This document shows, one piece after another, positions 15,572-20,985 of a stretch of DNA of 22,883 bases. The stretch is from a virus. Under the pieces are notes generated by a model. That model searched no databases, was not told the DNA's origin, and worked only from the letters and a program-made list of their open reading frames with translations. Numbering within the stretch: position 1 is the first letter of the stretch; each line of letters opens with the position of its first letter. A program made the position numbers and the translations under genes. The stretch is from positions 1-22,883 of the IMG/VR virus record IMGVR_UViG_3300033149_007083; one strand, given 5' to 3'.

Positions 15572-15961
15572 ATGCCGAAAATGAAAGACTTGGTTAATGA
15601 ATTGTCAAGCGGTCGTGGCGGCGGTAATCGCTCCAAGAAGGAAATCGTGCCGTCAATCAGGCGCGAAATCCTTGCGCATGGAAAACTGGAGGATGGAGAA
15701 TTCGCCCTGGACATATCAACCAAGGAGATTAAGGAAAAGGCGATGAAAACAATGCTTTGTTCGGCCGAGGAAAAACAAGCCGGGTACAAGCGGGAATGGG
15801 TATCCTTTTTTTGGCCGTACTCCAGACCTTTCCGGCGTCTGTTTGAAAAGCGGGCGAAAACCATTTTGAACCTTTGCAAAATGGCCCTGGACGACAAGAA
15901 CTTGTCCGTGAGCAAGGCCCGGAAAACGCTGGAGGAAATCCAGCACCAGCTGAACAGCTAA
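15572..15961 (+). CDS. Unknown basic helical protein (129 residues)
   Basis: This is the first gene of the rightward region. I chose ATG at 15572, with GGGAGAGAAAGGG upstream. The frame is open further upstream but only through a non-ATG start in a control region. The protein begins PKMKDLVNELSSGRGGGNRSKKE. It then has an acidic helix (KLEDGEFALDISTKEIKEKAMKT), a WVSFFWPYSRPFRRLFEK section, and a C-terminal helix (SKARKTLEEIQHQLNS). I do not recognise it. It is clearly more GC-rich than the genes right of 17800, so it may come from a different source. A strong terminator follows ten bases after the stop. Confidence 0.7.
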   Translation: MPKMKDLVNELSSGRGGGNRSKKEIVPSIRREILAHGKLEDGEFALDISTKEIKEKAMKTMLCSAEEKQAGYKREWVSFFWPYSRPFRRLFEKRAKTILNLCKMALDDKNLSVSKARKTLEEIQHQLNS

Positions 15962-15970
15962 CATTTTGCA

Positions 15971-16008
15971 AAGCCCCAAGGGTTAATTCCCTTGGGGCTT
16001 TTCTTTTT
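15971..16008 (+). terminator. Rho-independent terminator
   Basis: A perfect 12-bp stem (AAGCCCCAAGGG with CCCTTGGGGCTT), 6-base loop, then TTTTCTTTTT. It directly follows the TTTGCAAA palindrome at 15965-15972. The ribosome site GGAGAAG of the next gene begins immediately after the T-run, so expression of that gene needs read-through or antitermination. Confidence 0.9.
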
Positions 16009-16018
16009 GGAGAAGAAA

Positions 16019-16399
16019 ATGATTACGATACTTTTTCCAAAAACTGACAACTGGAAGTCAAAACCCGCTGGCTGGCAGAAATGGGCCGAAAGAAACATCC
16101 GTGGCGTCAAAATTTATCGTCAAGATTGCCGGATTGTTTGCAATTTTTTGACAGACAAAACCAAGCCCAAGCCCAAAAACAAACTGGGTGGTTATCCTTG
16201 GGCAGTTCTCAACAAGCAACCGCTTTGGCGATTGCCCGGCAGTCCGGTTATCGGCAAAGGAAAGCGTACCAAATTCCGTATCTATTTCGGAACCCTTCAC
16301 GGCGAAAACTTGTCCGGATGCGTTGGTTCTATTAGCAAAACAAGCTTCTCACTTTACAAAAACGGACAGAAACTTTTTGAATTACAGGAGAAAATATAA
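16019..16399 (+). CDS. Paralogous small protein, family 1 type A (copy 1)
   Basis: A 126-residue protein starting MITILFPKTDN, with GGAGAAG upstream. It shares the family layout: an N-terminal K/T-I-x-F-P-K strand, WAERNIRGVKIYR (residues about 22-34), RIVCNFL, a variable middle, PVIGKGKRTKFRIYFGTLHG, ENLSGCVGSI, and a C-terminus LYKNGQKLFELQEKI. Where the others end LVELWGM this copy has FELQEKI, so it is the most diverged member. The pattern suggests a small all-beta domain. No enzyme motif is visible. Its stop overlaps the next start (TAATG), and that gene is its closest neighbour and paralog. Confidence 0.75.
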   Translation: MITILFPKTDNWKSKPAGWQKWAERNIRGVKIYRQDCRIVCNFLTDKTKPKPKNKLGGYPWAVLNKQPLWRLPGSPVIGKGKRTKFRIYFGTLHGENLSGCVGSISKTSFSLYKNGQKLFELQEKI

Positions 16400-16737
16400 T
16401 GATTACGATACTTTTCCCAAAAGAAGTTCATGGCCTTACGGTCCCGTCCCTCGGAAATATCTACCCTTTGCAAGCATGGGCAGAAGAAAATATCCGTGCG
16501 GTTGAGATCTACACGGACCGTAACAATCGGATTGCTTGCAACGTCATGGACTCCTGCGGCAAAATCATTGGCCCTATCGTGGGCCGGGGACAGGAGGATG
16601 ATTTTTCTATTTATCACGGCACTTTACACAGCCGAGACCTGAACGGATACAGGGCTTCAATCGGCGAAGCAATGCAGACGCCTTACTTTCTGCTTTGCAA
16701 AGATTCCGAAAAACTTCTGGAATTATGGGGGTTTTAG
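16399..16737 (+). CDS. Paralogous small protein, family 1 type A (copy 2)
   Basis: A 112-residue protein starting MITILFPKEVHGL, with AGGAG upstream. The family core is clear: LQAWAEENIRAVEIY, RIACNVMDSCGKIIGPIVGRGQ, EDDFSIYHGTLHSRDLNGYR, and the ending KLLELWGF. It shares the first seven residues with the preceding copy. It is translationally coupled to that copy and separated from the next gene by one base. The function is unknown. Compared with the copies at 17833 and 20559, the phrases G-P-I-x-G-x-G-x-E and G-T/S-L-x-x-x-D-L-x-G are in the same order. Confidence 0.78.
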   Translation: MITILFPKEVHGLTVPSLGNIYPLQAWAEENIRAVEIYTDRNNRIACNVMDSCGKIIGPIVGRGQEDDFSIYHGTLHSRDLNGYRASIGEAMQTPYFLLCKDSEKLLELWGF

Positions 16738-16738
16738 C

Positions 16739-16954
16739 ATGGACTATCAATCATTCAAGGCATGGATACTGGATACTTATCGGGACAAGATAGACCGATA
16801 CGGAGCCGTTCCGGTTAGGCCGTTGACCGGTAATCTGCTCGAGGATTGCCTTTGGACAGGGCCGGACGACAAGCCACAAGCCCCGGAACTGACTGCTTGC
16901 AAAGTCACTAATCCTTACCTGGAGCAAGCCAAGCGGTTGCGCGGCCTGGTCTAG
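16739..16954 (+). CDS. Unknown 71-residue protein
   Basis: It starts MDYQSFKAWILDTYRDKIDRYG, then PVRPLTGNLLEDCLWTGPDDKP and a C-terminal helix NPYLEQAKRLRGLV. GGGGG lies upstream, one base separates it from the previous stop, and a strong terminator follows. It is therefore the last gene of the first rightward unit. The composition is GC-rich like its two neighbours. I do not recognise the family. No catalytic or metal motif is seen. Confidence 0.65.
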   Translation: MDYQSFKAWILDTYRDKIDRYGAVPVRPLTGNLLEDCLWTGPDDKPQAPELTACKVTNPYLEQAKRLRGLV

Positions 16955-16969
16955 TCTTTCCACTTTGCA

Positions 16970-17006
16970 AAGCCCCAGGGATTGATTCCCTGGGGCTTTT
17001 CTTTTT
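16970..17006 (+). terminator. Rho-independent terminator, near copy of the one at 15971
   Basis: A perfect 12-bp stem (AAGCCCCAGGGA with TCCCTGGGGCTT), 5-base loop, then TTTTCTTTTTGG. As at 15971, TTTGCAAA (16964-16971) leads straight into the stem. The two elements are clearly related in sequence, not just in structure. Confidence 0.92.
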
Positions 17007-17088
17007 GGTTCCTACCTAGTCGATTTTCCCCTATTTTTGCGTATATCCTAACAAGGGTTTTTCCTAACCTTAGGATATAAGATACAGC

Positions 17089-17118
17089 TTTACTTAGGAT
17101 TGTTTTTTGTGCTATAAT
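17089..17118 (+). promoter_or_regulatory. Repeated promoter, copy P1
   Basis: TTTACT at 17089-17094, an 18-bp spacer, TATAAT at 17113-17118, then TCGG. It shares GCTTTACT and TATAATTCGG with the four copies to the right but has a different spacer, and it lacks the TAGCTCG that follows elsewhere. It would transcribe the hairpin-rich leader at 17152-17220. Confidence 0.75.
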
Positions 17119-17151
17119 TCGGTTTTTATCATGCCTATACTCAATCCTCTA

Positions 17152-17220
17152 TTGGCACAATCCTTGCCTTTGCAAAGGGTGTGCCAAATTGTTTGCAAAT
17201 ATCGGGCTTCCTGTTGGCAC
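17152..17220 (+). promoter_or_regulatory. Leader with mutually exclusive hairpins and TTTGCAAA palindromes
   Basis: TTGGCAC (17152-17158), GTGCCAA (17181-17187) and TTGGCAC (17214-17220) are arranged so that the middle arm can pair with either outer arm. Between them lie the 12-bp palindrome CCTTTGCAAAGG (17167-17178) and TTTGCAAA (17192-17199), with a third copy at 17225-17232. About 30 bases separate it from the P1 start. It could be an attenuator-like RNA or a repeated protein-binding site. A 77-codon frame from 17131 crosses it but has no ribosome site and an unlikely composition. Confidence 0.55.
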
Positions 17221-17289
17221 ACTATTTGCAAACATATCCAATTCCCAATACCGGAAAACCCTTTGCAACCAGTAATTATTCCTGATAAT

Positions 17290-17343
17290 AAAAAGTTAAT
17301 GATTTCAAGAGTTTACAAAAAGTTAATGATTTTAAGGGTTTAC
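17290..17343 (+). repeat. Two adjacent 27-bp direct repeats
   Basis: The unit AAAAAGTTAATGATTT..., 27 bases long and ending GTTTAC, occurs at 17290-17316 and 17317-17343 with two differences. The copies are directly abutted. No gene spans the site with any support. Confidence 0.85.
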
Positions 17344-17388
17344 GGAAAGGACCGGTCTTACTAATTCTAGGTATGCACCCAGGTACCA

Positions 17389-17696
17389 TTTTGGTTTCCA
17401 AATTGAAATTGAAACTGGGACTTGAAAACCAAAATTGGTTTTGAATCTTTGAATTTGAAATTGAAAACCAAAACTTGAAATTGAATCTTTGAATTTGAAA
17501 TTGAAAACCAAAATTGGTTTTGAATCTTTGAATTTGAAATTGAATCTTTGAACTTGAAAATTGGGACTTGGTTTTGAATCTTTGAATTTGAAATTGAAAA
17601 CCAAAATTGGTTTTGAATCTTTGAATTTGAAATTGAAAACCAAAATTGGTTTTGAATCTTTGAATTTGAAATTGAAATTGGGACTTGAAAACCAAC
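17389..17696 (+). repeat. 39-bp iteron-like tandem array with internal palindromes
   Basis: A roughly 39-bp unit built of CTTTGAATTTGAAATTG, GAAAACCAAAATTGG and TTTTGAAT repeats with variation. Unit starts are near 17447, 17487, 17526, 17580, 17619 and 17658, with a short variant at 17546. Four exact copies of AAAACCAAAATTGGTTTT (17425, 17504, 17597, 17636) form 8-bp inverted arms around two bases. Open frames run through on both strands only because 39 is a multiple of three and the repeats lack stops. It sits just upstream of promoter P2. It may be a replication origin, a partition site or an operator array. Confidence 0.9.
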
Positions 17697-17699
17697 ATG

Positions 17700-17735
17700 A
17701 ATCCCAGGTACAATCCCAGGTACAATCCCAGGTAC
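17700..17735 (+). repeat. Three 12-bp tandem repeats (AATCCCAGGTAC)
   Basis: The unit occurs at 17700, 17712 and 17724 without gaps, 16 bases before the -35 box of P2. CCAGGTAC also occurs singly near 17375, 19446 and 19917 in the surrounding non-coding DNA. It is a plausible regulator-binding array for P2. Confidence 0.85.
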
Positions 17736-17750
17736 CAATCGAAAAAAAGC

Positions 17751-17780
17751 TTTACTCCCAATAAAAAAATAGGTTATAAT
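17751..17780 (+). promoter_or_regulatory. Repeated promoter, copy P2
   Basis: TTTACT at 17751-17756, an 18-bp spacer, TATAAT at 17775-17780, then TCGGTAGCTCG. An A-tract (GAAAAAAAG) lies directly upstream, like an UP element. The leader contains TTGGAATTAAC, which recurs after P5. It drives the unit starting at 17833. Confidence 0.88.
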
Positions 17781-17832
17781 TCGGTAGCTCGAATAGGGAA
17801 TTTGGAATTAACTTTTTAACCTAGGAGATAGG

Positions 17833-18153
17833 ATGTCTATCAAAATCTTTTTTCCGAAAGACCGACCGGCTTGGGGAGAAGGACCTCTTCAACTTTACGC
17901 CGAAGAAAATATCCTTGGCGTAGACGTGGCTAAGGAAGGAGGTGAAGTGACTTGTTCCTTCCTTTGTACTACCGGTTTCTTCCTTGACCCTATCTTGGGG
18001 AAGGGGGACGAGGAGGAGTTTGTGGTTACTTCCGGTTCCCTTAATAGGGAGGATTTGACCGGATGTACCGTGACTCTCGGTGAGGGTCATGGTGACTTGT
18101 ATGTCCTGATTCGGCGGGGTTCCGAGAACCTGGTCGAGTTGTGGGGGATGTAA
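17833..18153 (+). CDS. Paralogous small protein, family 1 type A (copy 3)
   Basis: A 106-residue acidic protein, first gene after promoter P2, with AGGAGATAGG upstream. It is the most compact type A member: MSIKIFFPKDR, LQLYAEENILGVDVAKEG, EVTCSFLCTTG, LDPILGKGDEEEFVVTSGSL, NREDLTGCTVTLGEG, and the ending RRGSENLVELWGM. The last 13 residues are almost identical to those of copy 5 at 20559. It is probably a small beta-domain protein, with no membrane segment and no catalytic motif. The gene that follows is a type B relative, making a tandem pair repeated at 20559-21345. Confidence 0.82.
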   Translation: MSIKIFFPKDRPAWGEGPLQLYAEENILGVDVAKEGGEVTCSFLCTTGFFLDPILGKGDEEEFVVTSGSLNREDLTGCTVTLGEGHGDLYVLIRRGSENLVELWGM

Positions 18154-18174
18154 CTTTTAACTTAGGAGAGTGAG

Positions 18175-18564
18175 ATGTCTACAAAAATCCTTTTTCTGGA
18201 AGACGGAGAACCGAGGAACGAACTGGAAAAGTACCTCTACCAAAACCTTCTCGCGGTGGTAGTCGTTGATTCCACTGATCCTCATTCAGACGTAGAAGAG
18301 GGTAGGGTTCTTGCTTCCTTCTACGGTAAGGACGGAGAGGAGCTTTTGATCGCCCGAAACGAGAGGGGGAGTCAAGAAAAGTTCTTTGTTGACGAGCTTG
18401 TACCCTTATGGGAAACGTCCCTCGAAGTTCAAGAGGTTCTCTCCAAAGTAAGAGTAGTACAAACCGGAGAATCCCGTGGAGACTCCTACCTTATCCTGAA
18501 GGCTGGGGACTCTGAAGTAACCTTTGGATACCCCGAAAACCTAGCGGAGATTTGGGGGATGTAA
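18175..18564 (+). CDS. Paralogous small protein, family 1 type B (copy 4)
   Basis: A 129-residue acidic protein, with TTAGGAGAG upstream. It keeps the ends of the family (MSTKILFLEDG, LEKYLYQNLLAVVVVD; NLAEIWGM) but has a longer middle: GRVLASFYGKDGEELLIA, GSQEKFFVDELVPLWE, VLSKVRVVQTGESRGDSYLIL. This middle matches the type B copy at 20986 (LLKTVEKVETGYMRGSSWMF) rather than type A. It is the second member of the pair under P2. A GC hairpin follows three bases after its stop. The function is unknown. Confidence 0.8.
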   Translation: MSTKILFLEDGEPRNELEKYLYQNLLAVVVVDSTDPHSDVEEGRVLASFYGKDGEELLIARNERGSQEKFFVDELVPLWETSLEVQEVLSKVRVVQTGESRGDSYLILKAGDSEVTFGYPENLAEIWGM

Positions 18565-18566
18565 TT

Positions 18567-18590
18567 AAGGGGGGTCTCTTGGCCCCCCTT
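18567..18590 (+). terminator. GC hairpin after copy 4, possible partial terminator
   Basis: AAGGGGGG (18567-18574) pairs with CCCCCCTT (18583-18590) around an 8-base loop. The T-run after it is short (TTTAAAC), so it may only reduce transcription into the next genes, which have no promoter of their own. Confidence 0.6.
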
Positions 18591-18610
18591 TAAACTGAAA
18601 GGAGAAAGAA

Positions 18611-18811
18611 ATGGCACTCAATCCCGAAGATACTGAAAGGTTGTTTAACTTCTTCCGTGGATATGGTTGGTCCGTTCGGAAGATTGTATTCTTCCTTAAC
18701 TGCTTTGACTTCGACCCCAAAAAACCCGTCGGGTTGAGGTACTCCTACTTCGGTCCGGCCTGGTTAGAGGTTCCCACCCAAAACTGGGAGTTAGGCGAAT
18801 GGGTAGCGTGA
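18611..18811 (+). CDS. Small paralogous protein, family 2 (copy 1)
   Basis: A 66-residue protein, with AAAGGAGAAAG upstream. The pattern D-T-E-R-L-F-N-F-F-R-G-Y-G-W-S-V-R-K-I is followed by a hydrophobic helix (VFFLNCFDFD), then YSYFGPAWLEV and QNWELGEW. The gene at 19039 repeats this order (DAERVFGFYRE, YWSVRKILMFMRSFED, YYGPDWM, QGWEAGEG), so the two are clear paralogs. The aromatic content is high. I do not recognise the family. It overlaps the next gene by 13 bases. Confidence 0.72.
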   Translation: MALNPEDTERLFNFFRGYGWSVRKIVFFLNCFDFDPKKPVGLRYSYFGPAWLEVPTQNWELGEWVA

Positions 18812-19029
18812 TTCCTTTTCCAAAAAAGAAGGGTTTTGAGATAGCCTTCTACCCCACCCGCTCCGAACGGTTGGGAAGGTTTTGGGCTAGTCACACTGAG
18901 TGGACCTCCGTTGGGGGTCGAACGCTTGGTGGATACTTCGGCCCCCGTTGGGCCTACTCGGCTATGTACCCTTGTCTCTCTGAGTCTATGTTTAATCTGA
19001 GAAACGAGGAATACTTCGCCTTGAAATAG
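18799..19029 (+). CDS. Small protein, possibly a distant family 2 member
   Basis: A 76-residue protein starting MGSVIPFPKKKGFEIAFYP, overlapping the end of the preceding gene. The middle (SERLGRFWASHTEWTSV, then GGYFGPRWAYSAMYP) shows the same E-R-x-x-x-F and Y-F-G-P-x-W elements as its neighbours but lacks W-S-V-R-K-I, so the relation is tentative. A GGCGAATGGG stretch is the only ribosome-site candidate and is weak. Coupled translation from the gene before is likely. The function is unknown. Confidence 0.55.
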   Translation: MGSVIPFPKKKGFEIAFYPTRSERLGRFWASHTEWTSVGGRTLGGYFGPRWAYSAMYPCLSESMFNLRNEEYFALK

Positions 19030-19038
19030 GAGGAAAAG

Positions 19039-19254
19039 ATGGTTCAAAAGAAAATAGTATTCAACGCCGACGATGCTGAAAGAGTTTTTGGTTTCTATCG
19101 AGAGGTTCTCTATTGGTCCGTCCGGAAGATTCTGATGTTTATGAGAAGCTTTGAAGACGAGGGTAAAAGTTTTGAATACTACGGACCGGACTGGATGAAT
19201 ATCCGACTCCAAGGATGGGAAGCCGGAGAAGGTGAGTTCCTCCCCAAAAACTAG
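19039..19254 (+). CDS. Small paralogous protein, family 2 (copy 2)
   Basis: A 71-residue protein, with ATAGGAGGAAA upstream. The sequence MVQKKIVFNADDAERVFGFYRE, then YWSVRKILMFMRSF, YYGPDWMNIRLQGWEAGEGE, parallels the gene at 18611 along its whole length. The shared D-x-E-R-x-F-x-F, W-S-V-R-K-I and Y-x-G-P-x-W points to one compact fold with an amphipathic helix and aromatic core. It is the last clear gene of the P2 unit apart from a possible 21-codon frame. Confidence 0.72.
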   Translation: MVQKKIVFNADDAERVFGFYREVLYWSVRKILMFMRSFEDEGKSFEYYGPDWMNIRLQGWEAGEGEFLPKN

Positions 19255-19262
19255 GAGAATCC

Positions 19263-19328
19263 ATGATCACTTGCTTCTTTGTTTGTTGTGGTCTCTGGGC
19301 TTCCTATAACCTCTACAAGTTGATGTAA
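19263..19328 (+). CDS. Possible 21-residue hydrophobic peptide
   Basis: A short frame with a good site (AGGAGAATCC-ATG) directly after the previous stop. The peptide reads MITCFFVCCGLWASYNLYKLM, short but hydrophobic with three cysteines, enough for one membrane pass. A 12-bp stem hairpin follows immediately after the stop. The frame is too short to judge by composition, so the ribosome site and placement are the only support. Confidence 0.35.
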   Translation: MITCFFVCCGLWASYNLYKLM

Positions 19329-19476
19329 CACCAATTCTCCGAAAAGGAGATTTGGTGAAACCCATTTCTCCTTTTGGTCGATTTGGTGTCTTTGAACCTT
19401 GAATACCAATTCGCCGAAAAGGAGATTTGGTTCTAGGTATACAACCAGGTACCATTTCGCCGAAAAGGAGAAATGG
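19329..19476 (+). repeat. Three related hairpins with GAAAA loop
   Basis: CCAATTCTCC-GAAAA-GGAGATTTGG (19331-19355, arms extended by CA/TG), CCAATTCGCC-GAAAA-GGAGATTTGG (19406-19430) and CCATTTCGCC-GAAAA-GGAGAAATGG (19452-19476). Arms of 10-12 bp have one or two mismatches. Between copies the fourth and fifth arm positions change on both sides so that pairing is kept or improved, which suggests selection on structure. A deleted form lies at 20080-20095. They may be mobile palindromic elements or RNA processing or stability signals. Confidence 0.8.
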
Positions 19477-19826
19477 AAAAAAGACAACAAAAATCCTAGC
19501 TGATTCACGGAAAGAGGACACAAAAAAAGCCTCTGGTCCAAAAAACCAAAGTCAAAGAATGACCTCCGGTCCAAAAACCAGTTAGGAAAAATGGCGCTTT
19601 TCTCTTAGCCTAAGAGAGTCTTTCCCAGTACCTAAGAACAGAATCCCCAGTAACTAAACCAGGAGAAACGTCAATTTTGGGCTATTAACCCACACGGAGG
19701 GTTTCAATGAGCCATTCGGTCCCTACCGCGCTTTTGATTTAGGTTCCAAAAAAGAAAGTCCGCCTAAATGTCAAAGAACTATGGGTAAATGTTAAGTTTC
19801 TTGGTTACCTCTCTAACAAGACCAGC
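19477..19826. other. Non-coding stretch with one duplicated motif and one hairpin
   Basis: No supported gene. CCTCTGGTCCAAAAAACCA (from 19530) recurs as CCTCCGGTCCAAAAACCA (from 19563). TCTCTTA-GCC-TAAGAGA (19601-19617) forms a 7-bp stem. No promoter resembling P1-P5 is present. The rest shows nothing recognisable. Confidence 0.5.
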
Positions 19827-19989
19827 ACGATGCAACGGATCGGGTTCCCCTGGGGAACCAAACAACGGATACATGCTTTGCTGGGAAACCCCAGCAGGTC
19901 TAAATCCTCCGGGCCGCCAGGTACGATACAACGGATCGGGTACCTCCAGGATCCCATATTGGGACGGGGTACCAAACAACGGATACATA
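19827..19989 (+). repeat. Duplicated CAACGGAT element, possible structured RNA or binding site
   Basis: CAACGGAT occurs four times (19833, 19863, 19929, 19977) in two blocks of the same form: ACGATRCAACGGATCGGGT, a hairpin, then ACCAAACAACGGATACAT. The hairpins differ: GGTTCCC-CTG-GGGAACC in block 1, and outer GGTACC arms enclosing TCCCA/TGGGA in block 2. Flanks are conserved while the enclosed stem changes sequence but keeps pairing. Weak open frames on both strands are not protein-like. Confidence 0.6.
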
Positions 19990-20040
19990 CCTGAACCCCC
20001 TTATACGGGATTAGAAAGCAAAAGTAAAGAGGAAATTTAG

Positions 20041-20420
20041 AATAGGTGGAAAATGAGGTAAGAATTGAGGTATTGAGTACCAATTCTCCGAATGGTAGGT
20101 AAGAGATGAGGAATAGGTAAGAGATGAGGAATAGGTGGAAATAAATGGGAGGAAATGAGAACTGGGGGTTGGGAATTGAGGATTGGGAATGAGGATTGGG
20201 AATGAGGATTGGGATTTTGTATGGGAACACATCAAACCCCCAATATACCAATTATCTACCTAGTTCTCAAACACCAGGTATTAAGGTATTCTCCTAGTTC
20301 TCAAACCCCCAACATCTCACCTATTACACTTATTACCCCAAGTATTAAGGTATTTCCCTAGTTCTCAGTATCTCACCTATTCTCTTAGTTCTCAACCCCC
20401 AATATCTCGACAATCAATAT
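20041..20420. repeat. Low-complexity repeat tract, purine-rich then pyrimidine-rich
   Basis: The plus strand is purine-rich to about 20215 (AGATGAGGAATAGGTA twice; GGATTGGGAATGA repeated from about 20180), then turns pyrimidine-rich (CTAGTTCTCA near 20260, 20293 and 20356, with TTAGTTCTCA near 20393, and AGGTATTAAGGTATT variants). GAACTGGGGGTTGGG on the left is roughly complementary to CCCCCAA and GTTCTCAACCCCC on the right, so the two halves form a long imperfect inverted repeat. No gene is supported between 19329 and 20558. Confidence 0.65.
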
Positions 20421-20498
20421 TTTAAATTTCGGAAGGCATGAATTTTTTCAACCCTTTTCCATTTTCTATTCTCCTTTTTTATTTAATCGAAAAAAAGC

Positions 20499-20528
20499 TT
20501 TACTCCCAATAAATTTTTATATTATAAT
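20499..20528 (+). promoter_or_regulatory. Repeated promoter, copy P3
   Basis: TTTACT at 20499-20504, an 18-bp spacer, TATAAT at 20523-20528, then TCGGTAGCTCGG. The upstream A-tract AATCGAAAAAAAG is identical to that of P2, while its spacer matches P4. It drives the pair beginning at 20559. Confidence 0.88.
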
Positions 20529-20558
20529 TCGGTAGCTCGGAAGGAAAAAGGAGTTTTT

Positions 20559-20975
20559 ATGCCCACCAAAATCTTTTTTCCAAAAACTAGGGAAACCCAA
20601 GAAGAGTCTTTAACCAGCGAATCTTCCGTAAAGATGATTCTTCCAGGAACAGAAGAGGAAGAACCTTTAACCTGTGAAATGTCTGCAACAATGATTTTTG
20701 TAGAGCCTCCTCAACTTTTTGCCGAGGACCATCTTCTCGGAGTAGATATAATCAAGGAAGGAGAGGAGGTTATTTGTTCTTTCCTTCATACCAATGGTTC
20801 TTTTCTTCCTCCTATCTTAGGAGAAGGAGAGGAAACAAAGTTTACAGTAACCAAGGGAACTCTGAACGGAGAAGACCTTTGCGGGTGTCAAGTAGTCCTC
20901 AACGAGGGTCCAGACTATATTGACCTATTTATCCGGCGGGGTTCTGAAAACCTGGTAGAACTTCAAGGTATATAA
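20559..20975 (+). CDS. Paralogous small protein, family 1 type A with N-terminal insert (copy 5)
   Basis: A 138-residue acidic protein right after promoter P3, with AAAAAGGAG upstream. It begins MPTKIFFPKTRE like the others. An insert of about 40 residues follows, in which the phrase LTSESSVKMILPGTEEEE is echoed by LTCEMSATMIFVEP, apparently an internal duplication. It then resumes the type A core: LFAEDHLLGVDIIKEGEEVI, CSFLHTNGSF, PPILGEGEETKFTVTKGTL, EDLCGCQVVL, and RRGSENLVELQGI. It is closest to copy 3 at 17833. The function is unknown. Confidence 0.8.
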   Translation: MPTKIFFPKTRETQEESLTSESSVKMILPGTEEEEPLTCEMSATMIFVEPPQLFAEDHLLGVDIIKEGEEVICSFLHTNGSFLPPILGEGEETKFTVTKGTLNGEDLCGCQVVLNEGPDYIDLFIRRGSENLVELQGI

Positions 20976-20985
20976 GGAGGCTTTT

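Noticed and set aside
17131-17364. 77-codon frame after promoter P1
   Set aside because: It has no ribosome site, and it crosses the alternative hairpins and the 27-bp repeats. A leaderless gene cannot be fully excluded, but the composition argues against it.
17389-17696. CRISPR array
   Set aside because: The repeats are contiguous with no unique spacers of regular length, and no cas genes are near.
17276-17764. Long open frames on both strands through the AT-rich array (repeated FQFQIQRFK on the minus strand)
   Set aside because: They exist because the 39-bp unit is a multiple of three and lacks stops. Both strands are open, there is no ribosome site, and the protein is pure repeat.
18745-19574. 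Minus-strand frames of about 84 to 155 codons opposite the family 2 genes
   Set aside because: They run against several coupled plus-strand genes with strong ribosome sites and show no recognisable pattern.
19779-20040. Opposed frames of 69 and 83 codons over the CAACGGAT element
   Set aside because: Internal repeats such as MYPLFG reflect the DNA duplication. There is no ribosome site for either frame, and dyad structure explains the region better.
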